Assembly: GCA_902783755.1 (NCBI GenBank)
Contig: CACZSC010000149.1
Span: forward strand, 1-45,942
Reading direction: 5' to 3'
Length of the DNA stretch: 45,942 nucleotides
Source of the DNA: an uncultured Ruminococcus sp.
Lineage (GTDB): Bacteria > Bacillota > Clostridia > Oscillospirales > CAG-272
The notes under the pieces were generated by a model. That model saw only the letters and a program-made list of their open reading frames with translations, made no database searches and was not told the DNA's origin. This document shows, one piece after another, positions 32,854 through 39,951 of the stretch; position 1 is the first letter of the stretch, and every line of letters begins with the position of its first letter. The position numbers were made by a program, and so were the translations under genes.

Positions 32854-33816
32854 ATGTATTACATAGGTGTTGACCTCGGCGGGACAAACATAGCCGTAGG
32901 CATCGTTGACGAAGAGTTCAAGATCGTTAAGAAAGGAAGCGTTCCCACAAAACCCGAACGCGGCGTCGACCCGATCATCGAGGATATGGCAGGCCTTTCA
33001 TACAGGCTCATGGAAGACACGGGGATCACACTGGATGACATCGCGTGGGTAGGCGTTGCGGCCCCGGGAACAGCGAACCGGGACACAGGCATCCTCGAGT
33101 ACGCCAACAACATCCCCTTCCTTAAATACCCGCTCGCGGAAAGGATGTCTTCCCTGATGGGCGGAAAGCCCGTGTATATAGAAAATGACGCCAACGCCGC
33201 GGCAAAGGCGGAAGCCATCGTAGGCGCAGGAGCCGGATACCCGTACTTCGTGATGATCACCCTCGGCACAGGTCTGGGCGGAGGCATCATACTCAACGGA
33301 CAGGTCTATTCAGGCTTCAATTTTGCGGGAGCCGAGCTGGGCCACATGGTCATAGAAGAGGGCGGCAGACCCTGTACCTGCGGAAGGCGCGGCTGCTGGG
33401 AAGCATACAGCTCCGCCACCGGTCTTTCAAAGATCACTGTTGACCACATCGTCAGGGCACGCAAGAAAGGCATACCGACAGTTATGGAGGACATGATCGG
33501 AGGAGATCTGTCCAGAGTTTCTGCCAGGACCGCATTCAATGCCATGAAGAGCGGCGACAAAGTCGGCAGGGAGGCCGTCGACGAATACATCAAATACCTG
33601 GCGTCGGGCCTCGTGAACATCATCAACATCTTCCAGCCCAACGTCCTGGCCATAGGCGGCGGGGTGTGCAACGAGGGCGACTACCTGCTGAAGCCCCTGT
33701 TCGAGAGAATCTGGAAAGAGACATACACGAAGGAGGGCACTCCCAGGACGAAAGTCGTGATAGCCAAGCTCGGAAACGACGCCGGCATCATCGGCGCGGC
33801 AGTCCTCGGACTGTAA
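32854..33816 (+). CDS. glcK: ROK-family glucokinase
   Basis: A 320-aa cytoplasmic sugar kinase that most likely phosphorylates glucose at C6 with ATP. The phosphate loop is GVDLGGTNIAVGIVD at the N-terminus. ENDANAAAKAE holds the catalytic aspartate, and the sugar-binding part includes GAELGHMVIE. The ROK zinc signature CTCGRRGCWE is at about 174-183. There is no helix-turn-helix, so it is an enzyme and not an NagC-type repressor. Divergent from the glycan operon, which may feed it with glucose units. Ribosome site AAAGGA, own promoter and own terminator. Confidence 0.92.
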   Translation: MYYIGVDLGGTNIAVGIVDEEFKIVKKGSVPTKPERGVDPIIEDMAGLSYRLMEDTGITLDDIAWVGVAAPGTANRDTGILEYANNIPFLKYPLAERMSSLMGGKPVYIENDANAAAKAEAIVGAGAGYPYFVMITLGTGLGGGIILNGQVYSGFNFAGAELGHMVIEEGGRPCTCGRRGCWEAYSSATGLSKITVDHIVRARKKGIPTVMEDMIGGDLSRVSARTAFNAMKSGDKVGREAVDEYIKYLASGLVNIINIFQPNVLAIGGGVCNEGDYLLKPLFERIWKETYTKEGTPRTKVVIAKLGNDAGIIGAAVLGL

Positions 33817-33833
33817 GACCGTCGTTTCACCAG

Positions 33834-33866
33834 AAAACCGCAGCAAATACTGCGGTTTTGTTTTTT
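33834..33866 (+). terminator. Terminator after glcK
   Basis: AAAACCGCAG / CTGCGGTTTT (33834-33843 with 33850-33859) followed by GTTTTTT. Confidence 0.93.
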
Positions 33867-33936
33867 CCGCCAATCCCGTTCAGTCGCGGACCCGGTATTT
33901 TGTTTATTGTGTAAATCGTTTTTCTCCGTTACCGTA

Positions 33937-33965
33937 TTGAACATTGAAATGGATGGTGATAGAAT
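33937..33965 (+). promoter_or_regulatory. Promoter of paaK-ACT
   Basis: TTGAAC (33937-33942), 17-nt spacer, TAGAAT (33960-33965) with TGA just upstream of the -10. Confidence 0.75.
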
Positions 33966-34022
33966 ATACGGAAATCAGCTGATATCCATCCCCGGCCCGG
34001 ATTCGGGCCACAGGAGGCACAC

Positions 34023-35327
34023 ATGGAGCTTTACTACCAGAAAGAAATCGAGACGGCTTCCCCGGAGCAGATAAGGGAGTGGCAGAACGAACGGTTCCTC
34101 AACACGCTCGGGCACGTCTGGGAAAACAACAAGTACTACAAGAAGAAGATGCTCGAGAAGGGGGTCATCCCGGAGGACATCCACTCCATCGATGACATGT
34201 GGAAACTGCCCTATCTGACGAAAGACGATCTTAGGGAAGCATATCCCTACGGTCTCATGTCAGCCCCCCTTTCCGATTGCGTAAGGATCCAGTCCACCAG
34301 CGGGACCACCGGAAAGCGGGTCGTGGCGTTCTACACCAAAGAGGATATCGATCTCTGGGAGGACTGCTGTGCACGCGCCATAGTAGCCGCAGGCGGAACG
34401 AAAGAGGACGTGGTCCAGGTCTGCTACGGCTACGGCCTGTTCACCGGAGGAAACGGCCTTCACGGAGGATCACACAAAGTGGGCTGTCTTACTCTCCCCA
34501 TGTCATCCGGAAACACCGAGCGCCAGCTTCAGTTCATGGTCGACCTGGAGTCCACCATCCTCTGCTGTACTCCGTCATACGCGGCCTATCTGGCCGAATC
34601 CATCCATGAAAAGGGGATCAGGAACGACATAAAGCTCAAGGCCGGCATATTCGGCGCTGAAGCATGGACCGAGGAGATGCGGAAAGACATCGAATCAAGG
34701 CTCGGCATAAAGGCTTATGACATATACGGGCTTACCGAGCTTTCCGGCCCAGGCGTCGCATTCGAATGCTGCGAGCAGACCGGAATGCACATCAACGAGG
34801 ATCACTTTATAGTGGAGACCATAGACCCCGAGACCGGCAAGGTGCTTCCCGAAGGCGAAAAGGGCGAGCTTGTCTTCACCAGCATCACGAAGAGAGCCTT
34901 CCCTCTCCTCAGATACAGGACGAAGGACATCGCTGTCCTGAAGAGGGAGAAATGCTCCTGCGGCAGGACGTTCGTCAAGATGTCGAAGCCCATGGGAAGA
35001 AGCGACGACATGCTCATCATCAAGGGCGTCAACGTGTTCCCGTCACAGATCGAGACGGTCCTCCTGAACCAGGGGCTCACATCCAACTATCAGATAGTCG
35101 TCGACCGCGTGGGCACCACCGATTCCATCGAGATCAATGTTGAGATGACCCCCGAACTGTTCAGCGATACCATCAACACCATCGAGATAAGGGAGAGACA
35201 GATCACCGAGGCCATGAAATCCATGCTCGGGATATATGCGAAAGTATCGATAGTGGAACCCAAATCCATCATAAGAAGTGAAGGAAAAGCTGTCAGGGTG
35301 ATTGACAAAAGGAAGTTATACGGGTAA
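34023..35327 (+). CDS. paaK: Phenylacetate-CoA ligase
   Basis: A 434-aa adenylate-forming enzyme of the PaaK family that converts an aryl acetate (phenylacetate, indoleacetate) with ATP and CoA to the CoA thioester. The AMP-binding loop STSGTTGKRVV is at about residues 91-101; YGLTELSGPGVAFEC, YRTKDIAVL and the metal-binding CSCGRTF follow. The C-terminal swivel domain has GRSDDMLIIKGVNVFP. Ribosome site AGGAGG 5 nt before the ATG. It is cotranscribed with an ACT-domain gene, the pairing usual in anaerobes with IorAB. It may recycle free aryl acids or run in the ATP-yielding direction. Confidence 0.93.
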   Translation: MELYYQKEIETASPEQIREWQNERFLNTLGHVWENNKYYKKKMLEKGVIPEDIHSIDDMWKLPYLTKDDLREAYPYGLMSAPLSDCVRIQSTSGTTGKRVVAFYTKEDIDLWEDCCARAIVAAGGTKEDVVQVCYGYGLFTGGNGLHGGSHKVGCLTLPMSSGNTERQLQFMVDLESTILCCTPSYAAYLAESIHEKGIRNDIKLKAGIFGAEAWTEEMRKDIESRLGIKAYDIYGLTELSGPGVAFECCEQTGMHINEDHFIVETIDPETGKVLPEGEKGELVFTSITKRAFPLLRYRTKDIAVLKREKCSCGRTFVKMSKPMGRSDDMLIIKGVNVFPSQIETVLLNQGLTSNYQIVVDRVGTTDSIEINVEMTPELFSDTINTIEIRERQITEAMKSMLGIYAKVSIVEPKSIIRSEGKAVRVIDKRKLYG

Positions 35328-35369
35328 TATATATATTGATGAAAAGAAGTTGTTGAGGAGGATTTAGTC

Positions 35370-35804
35370 ATGTCCGTCAGGCAGTTGTCTGTTTTTGCCG
35401 AAAACAAACAGGGGTCCCTCTACGAGACCACCGCGATCCTTTCCGACGCGGGAATAAACATAAGAGCTTTCAGCGTTGCTGACACAAACAGATACGGCGT
35501 TGTCCGGATGATAGTCGATGATCCGAGAGCCGCCGCCTTCGCCCTTTCCAGCGAAGGAAAGATAGTGAGCGTCACTGAAGTCGTCGGTGTCCAGATATCC
35601 GATTCCCAGGGCGGCCTTGCAAAACTCCTGGGCATCGTCTCCGGCGCGGGCATAAACGTCGAGTATCTGTACGCGTTCGTATCCTCCGTCCCGAACTGCG
35701 CAAACGTCGTGCTTCGTGTCTCTGACAATGAAGCCACTGAAAAAATCCTGAAGGACGCAGGTTATTCCCTGCTGACGGATGAGATAGCGAGAACCAAGAT
35801 ATAG
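35370..35804 (+). CDS. Tandem ACT-domain protein linked to PaaK
   Basis: A 144-aa protein made of two ACT domains (about 1-68 and 70-140). The first starts RQLSVFAENKQGSLYETTAIL, split by the typical turn GINIRAFSVAD; the second has VQISDSQGGLAKLLGI and GINVEYLYAF. ACT domains bind amino acids, so it is probably an aromatic-amino-acid sensor for the ligase/IorAB pathway, acting by contact or as a regulator. No DNA-binding part is present. Ribosome site GAGGAGG. Followed by a terminator. Confidence 0.88.
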   Translation: MSVRQLSVFAENKQGSLYETTAILSDAGINIRAFSVADTNRYGVVRMIVDDPRAAAFALSSEGKIVSVTEVVGVQISDSQGGLAKLLGIVSGAGINVEYLYAFVSSVPNCANVVLRVSDNEATEKILKDAGYSLLTDEIARTKI

Positions 35805-35812
35805 AACAAAGG

Positions 35813-35836
35813 GCACAGCGTCACGCTGTGCTTTTT
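35813..35836 (+). terminator. Terminator after paaK-ACT
   Basis: GCACAGCG / CGCTGTGC (35813-35820 with 35824-35831), 3-nt loop, then TTTTT. Confidence 0.92.
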
Positions 35837-35850
35837 CGTTGCACATACGG

Positions 35851-35879
35851 TTGAACAAGCATGCCGGATGTGCTATACT
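35851..35879 (+). promoter_or_regulatory. Promoter of the zinc-ribbon membrane protein gene
   Basis: TTGAAC (35851-35856), 17-nt spacer, TATACT (35874-35879) with an extended TGC. Confidence 0.8.
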
Positions 35880-35928
35880 TTCTGTAACGGAAATTGCCTC
35901 AAAATATATAGAAACAGGAGATTTTGTC

Positions 35929-36864
35929 ATGGAAGAAAAAAGATGCCCCAGATGCGGAGCAGTTATTCCGGAAGACGCAAAACACTGTCCCGAATGCGGT
36001 GTGAACCTTCAGGAAGCTCTGGCCGCTGCCGCCGAATCGGTAGCCGAAGCGGCGGCTGTTGCCGAGACCGCAGCGGAAAATGCGGTCGAAACAGCTGCTG
36101 AAAACACAGTAGACGCAGCCGAATCCGTAGCTGAATCAGCAGAAGCGACCGTGTCGGAAGCTGTTGAGGAAGTCAAAACCGACATCGCGGAGGCTGTTGC
36201 TGAAGCTCCTGCGCCGGCATTTATTCCCGAAGAACCGCAGCCGGCAGTCGACCAGCAGCCCTTCGTTGCGCCGCAGCCGGCTGAGCCCCCCGTCGAAAGA
36301 CCGGTCGGGCAGGCATACACCGCTCCGGTTGCTCCCGTTGCCCCCGCTGCACCTCAGGAGGATCCGAATCTCGCCAAGGAGCGGGAAAAGGAACTCAAGA
36401 GGCTCGAAAAGGAAAGAGAAGCCGCGGAGAAAGAGCAGCGCAGACTCGAAAAGGAAAGAGAAGCTGCAGAGAAAGAAGCCAGAAAGGAACAGGCCCGTCA
36501 GGAAGCTGAAGCGAAAGCAAGAGCTAAGGAGGAACGGAAAGAACGTCTCGCCAACCGCGCTCCTCTCACCGAGGATGACGTGTGGCGCACTCCATATCAG
36601 CCGATCTCTCCGTGGGGCTGGATCGGATACTGGATCCTGCTTGCCATCCCGGTCGTCGGTTTTGTGCTCAGCATAATCTGGGCTTGCGGAGGCACCAAGA
36701 AAAAGACCCTTCAGAACTACTGCATCGCACTGTGGATAGTCATCCTCGTGTGTGCGATCCTTCTGATCGCGGCATTCGTGGCCATCTGGATCGTCACCGG
36801 AAACCCGATAGAATGGTTCCAGAAGACACTCAACGAAATCGGAAACGCCATCTCTTCGATCTGA
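35929..36864 (+). CDS. Zinc-ribbon, coiled-coil membrane protein of unknown function
   Basis: A 311-aa protein. An N-terminal zinc ribbon (C6, C9, C20, C23 in CPRCG and CPECG) is followed by an Ala/Glu/Val-rich segment (about 28-95), a Pro-rich linker (about 95-145), a strongly charged coiled coil (about 145-215, KERE-type repeats), and two C-terminal membrane helices (about 225-250 and 265-290). I start at ATG 35929 because AGGAG lies 8 nt upstream; longer in-frame versions would cross the promoter. The ribbon and coil are cytoplasmic by the usual rule. The overall plan resembles DUF4870/zinc_ribbon_2 proteins, but no function is known. Monocistronic with its own promoter and terminator. Confidence 0.82.
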   Translation: MEEKRCPRCGAVIPEDAKHCPECGVNLQEALAAAAESVAEAAAVAETAAENAVETAAENTVDAAESVAESAEATVSEAVEEVKTDIAEAVAEAPAPAFIPEEPQPAVDQQPFVAPQPAEPPVERPVGQAYTAPVAPVAPAAPQEDPNLAKEREKELKRLEKEREAAEKEQRRLEKEREAAEKEARKEQARQEAEAKARAKEERKERLANRAPLTEDDVWRTPYQPISPWGWIGYWILLAIPVVGFVLSIIWACGGTKKKTLQNYCIALWIVILVCAILLIAAFVAIWIVTGNPIEWFQKTLNEIGNAISSI

Positions 36865-36885
36865 TCTTTTCACACAGAAAGATAT

Positions 36886-36920
36886 GAGCTCAGGCATCAA
36901 ATTCAGCCTGAGCTCTTTTT
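36886..36920 (+). terminator. Terminator after the zinc-ribbon gene
   Basis: GAGCTCAGGC / GCCTGAGCTC (36886-36895 with 36906-36915), then TTTTT. It lies directly against the stop codon of the convergent ligase fusion. Confidence 0.92.
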
Positions 36921-39470
36921 CTATGCTGTGACTATCCCTGCCGCTTCCCTGAATTCGGGAAGCTTTTTCGCGTCGTCTCTCATCTTGTACTTGAGGATCT
37001 TGCCTGCTGCGTTCATCGGGAAACTGTCTACGAACACGACGTATTTCGGGGTTTTATGCTTGGCCATGTGTTCCCTAACATAATCCTTGATCTCGTCGGC
37101 CGTGCAGTCCTCGCCCGGTTTTTTAATGACGCAGGCCATTATCTCCTCTCCGTATGCCTTGTCCGGCACTCCTATAACCTGGACGTCCTGCACTTTCGGA
37201 TAAGTATAGATGAAGTCCTCTATCTCCTTCGGATATATGTTTTCTCCGCCCCGGATTATCATGTCCTTGATCCTCCCGGTAATCTTGTAGTTGCCGTCGG
37301 GAAGCCTTCTCGCAAGGTCTCCGGTATGGAGCCAGCCCTCCTTGTCTATAGCAACGGAAGTCGCCTCGGGCATCTTGTAGTATCCCTTCATTATGTTGTA
37401 TCCGCGAGCCACAAACTCGCCGTCCACGTTGTCCGGACAGTCCTCTCCAGTCTCGGGGTTGACTATCTTGCATTCCACTCCGAAGATGGCGGAACCGACG
37501 GTATTCACGCGGGTCTCTATGGAATCCGTGGTCTTTGACATCGTCGTGGCCGGAGACGCCTCGGTCTGGCCGTAGGTGATGCATATTTCCGACATATGCA
37601 TCTTTTCTATCACCTCTTCCATCACTTTGATGGGACATGGAGAACCGGCCATGATGCCCGTACGCATATGTGAAAAGTCAGTATCCTTGAATTTCTCATG
37701 GCCCAGCATGGCTATAAACATGGTAGGCACTCCGTGGAAGGCGGTGATCTTCTCCCTGTCGATGCACTCCAGCCCCAGTCTGGGCGAGAACGCCGGGATG
37801 GGCGACATGGTAACGCCGTGCGTCATCGATGCGGTCATCGCCAGCACCATGCCGAAGCAGTGGAACATCGGGACCTGGATCATCATTCTGTCCGCTGTAG
37901 ACAGATCCATGCAGTCACCTATGGCCTTGCCGTTGTTCACGACATTGTAGTGAGAGAGCATGACTCCCTTCGGGAATCCCGTCGTGCCGCTGGTATATTG
38001 CATGTTGCACACGTCATGCTTGTTGATCATCGCCGCTCTTCTGTACACCGCATCCATCGGAGTCCTCTGGGCCGCTTCTATCGCGTCCGCCCAGGTCAGA
38101 CATCCCTTGTGCTTGGATTCCACGGTTATGATGTTCCTCAAAAACGGAAGTCTTCTGCAGTGCAGCGGCTTCACCACTCCGTTTTCATCCTCGTTGTCCT
38201 TCAGCTCGGGAACTATCTCGTTCATGATCTTGACGTAATCTGAATCCTTGTATCCGTCCGTCATCACGAGGGTGTGGGTATCCGACTGTCTGAGCAGATA
38301 GTCCGCTTCGTGGACCTTGTATGCCGTGTTAACGGTCACCAGCACAGCGCCGATCCTTACTGTCGCCCAGAAAGTGATGAACCACTGGGGAACGTTGGTA
38401 GCCCAGATTGCGACATGGTCGCCCTGCTTCACGCCCAGTGAGATCAGCGAGCGTGCGAACAGATCCACGTCATCCCGGAATTCGCTCCATGTCCGCGTAT
38501 AGTCGCATGTCGTATACCGGAAGGCGTACCTTTCGGGGAACTCCTCCACCATGCGGTCCAGTACCTGCGGCATCGTCAGGTCTATGAGCTGTTCCTTCGG
38601 CCAGACGTAGTATCCCGCCCCTCTGTTGTCCGGGATCAGTCTGGCATTGCTCTCTGACACACCCAGATACAGGGACATGAAATGCGCGTAGTGTGGGAAC
38701 ACCACGCCCGGGTCTGAAAGATCAGGCGCGTACTGCTTCATCCACTCCAGCGATACGTATCCCTCGTAATTAAGAGACAGGAGCGCCTTCATATAGTCCG
38801 CCATCGGCGGCAGGTCTCCTTCTCCGACCAGCTTGTATATGAGCTTCCCGTCCTCCACTACGGAGTCCTTTATATGTATGTGCTTGATGTATGCTCCGAG
38901 ATTGTTTATGGTCGTCTGGGGCATCTCCCCGTTGAAGCGGAAAGGATGGTTGAAATCCCACAGGGCGGCCACATTGTCGCTCCCGACTCTTGCCAGGACG
39001 TCGGCAAGGCGGGCCGTATCGGAATAAACGCCGTTCGTCTCGAGAAGCAGGATCACTCCCGCCTGCTCGGCTATGGGAGCCAGTTCCTTCATCTGCTCCA
39101 CGACGAAATCGTCGTCGACCTGCATCTCAGGCTCAGCCGACGGTTCCCCGAGCACCCTGACGTAGGGCACGCCGAAAAAGCTGGCAAGCTCTATGTACCT
39201 GCAGATCTCCTTTCTGTTCTCTTCCCTCTTCTCCCTGTAACCCAGTGAGCACCCGGTGGAGAAGCAGCTGATCTCCAGCTTCTGCCTTTTCAGCTGATCC
39301 CTGGTCGCTTCGATGTTCTCGGGTTTGAAAGGCGAATTGTGCAGTTTGAAAATATCCTCTCCCGAGAGCCCCCTGATCTCGACCCCCTGGAATCCGAAGT
39401 CCTTGGCCATGGAGCATATGTCTATCCATGAAAAATCAGGACATCCCAATGTGGAAAATGAAATCTTCAT
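36921..39470 (-). CDS. TIM-barrel (sugar-phosphate-isomerase-like) / acyl-CoA ligase fusion
   Basis: An 849-aa two-enzyme fusion. Residues ~1-275 form a xylose-isomerase-like TIM barrel (AP_endonuc_2 family): FSTLGCPDFSWIDIC, FQGVEIRG, ILLLETNGV, ALWDFNHPF, IKHIHIKDSVV and YVSLEW carry the usual metal-site Glu/Asp/His residues. Residues ~295-849 form an adenylate-forming acyl-CoA ligase of the FadD/medium-chain type: P-loop YTSGTTGFPKG at 492-502, ITYGQTEASP, GWLHTGDLA, GRIKDMIIRGGENIYP, and the C-terminal catalytic lysine in AAGKILKYK. There is no frameshift or stop between the halves. Expression is under a T-box. The ligase probably activates a small branched or medium-chain acid; the TIM-barrel reaction is unknown. 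Ribosome site GGAGGG. Confidence 0.92.
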   Translation of the reverse strand: MKISFSTLGCPDFSWIDICSMAKDFGFQGVEIRGLSGEDIFKLHNSPFKPENIEATRDQLKRQKLEISCFSTGCSLGYREKREENRKEICRYIELASFFGVPYVRVLGEPSAEPEMQVDDDFVVEQMKELAPIAEQAGVILLLETNGVYSDTARLADVLARVGSDNVAALWDFNHPFRFNGEMPQTTINNLGAYIKHIHIKDSVVEDGKLIYKLVGEGDLPPMADYMKALLSLNYEGYVSLEWMKQYAPDLSDPGVVFPHYAHFMSLYLGVSESNARLIPDNRGAGYYVWPKEQLIDLTMPQVLDRMVEEFPERYAFRYTTCDYTRTWSEFRDDVDLFARSLISLGVKQGDHVAIWATNVPQWFITFWATVRIGAVLVTVNTAYKVHEADYLLRQSDTHTLVMTDGYKDSDYVKIMNEIVPELKDNEDENGVVKPLHCRRLPFLRNIITVESKHKGCLTWADAIEAAQRTPMDAVYRRAAMINKHDVCNMQYTSGTTGFPKGVMLSHYNVVNNGKAIGDCMDLSTADRMMIQVPMFHCFGMVLAMTASMTHGVTMSPIPAFSPRLGLECIDREKITAFHGVPTMFIAMLGHEKFKDTDFSHMRTGIMAGSPCPIKVMEEVIEKMHMSEICITYGQTEASPATTMSKTTDSIETRVNTVGSAIFGVECKIVNPETGEDCPDNVDGEFVARGYNIMKGYYKMPEATSVAIDKEGWLHTGDLARRLPDGNYKITGRIKDMIIRGGENIYPKEIEDFIYTYPKVQDVQVIGVPDKAYGEEIMACVIKKPGEDCTADEIKDYVREHMAKHKTPKYVVFVDSFPMNAAGKILKYKMRDDAKKLPEFREAAGIVTA

Positions 39471-39476
39471 AAATCC

Positions 39477-39755
39477 CTCCGGAAAAACAAAAACACCGCT
39501 CGTCCCCTGTCCAAAGAGACGCGGTGCAAACCTCGTGGTACCACTCTTTTTCGATACTGATGTATCCTTTTCTCAGGCACGTTCCATGCCCTTCCGATAT
39601 AACGGTCGGTCCCGTCTGCATCTACTTTGCCTCCGGCATTTCGGACAGCCGCTGTGGAGTGAGTTATATACCGTTCGGATATTGCCTTTCACCTGCCGGC
39701 AACTCTCTGTGCATCTTCTCGGCTTTTATCTCCGTCATCGCGTTTTCCGCTATGC
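39477..39755 (-). promoter_or_regulatory. T-box riboswitch, probable leucine (CUC) specifier
   Basis: A tRNA-sensing leader on the minus strand. The core GAGTGGTACCACGAGG (39546-39531) matches the T-box consensus. Stem I by hand: base helix GGAG (39733-39730) with CUCC (39659-39656); above the specifier loop CCG (39722-39720) with CGG (39673-39671), GAU with AUC, then the AGAGAG bulge and distal UUGCC / GGCAA. The last loop codon before one purine and the base helix is CUC (39663-39661), the same geometry that gives UGG in the trpXYZ leader. The core reads UGGU, fitting discriminator A73, as in tRNA-Leu. Leucine is therefore my reading, less secure than the tryptophan call because the helices are short. 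Confidence 0.85.
39483..39526 (-). terminator. T-box-controlled terminator before the ligase fusion
   Basis: RNA hairpin CACCGC-GUCUC / GGGGAC-GA-GCGGUG followed by UUUUUGUUUUU, just upstream of the ribosome site of the fusion gene. Confidence 0.88.
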
Positions 39756-39759
39756 GGAG

Positions 39760-39788
39760 ATTCTATCATGAATGTTTTGCCGTGTCAA
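39760..39788 (-). promoter_or_regulatory. Promoter of the T-box/ligase fusion transcript
   Basis: On the minus strand: TTGACA (39788-39783), 17-nt spacer, TAGAAT (39765-39760) with TGA upstream. Confidence 0.88.
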
Positions 39789-39884
39789 GTCAAACCGCAA
39801 AATTTCAGTTTTTCAGTTTTTCCGGTTTTATCCCCTGCTTCCGGGAACAGTTCACCAGATAAACATTTTTCGATATACAAAAGA

Positions 39885-39913
39885 TTGACACAAAAATTTT
39901 CAGATGATATAAT
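39885..39913 (+). promoter_or_regulatory. Promoter of the TerB-ATPase-helicase-uvrA operon
   Basis: TTGACA (39885-39890), 17-nt spacer, TATAAT (39908-39913): perfect consensus, about 40 nt before the GTG start. No LexA-type SOS box is obvious around it. Confidence 0.92.
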
Positions 39914-39951
39914 TATCTTTCAAGGTATTTTACGAAAAGGAGGCAATTGCC

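Noticed and set aside
35839..35928. Upstream extension of the zinc-ribbon protein
   Set aside because: It spans the -35/-10 promoter; the ATG at 35929 has AGGAG at good distance and starts directly at the ribbon.
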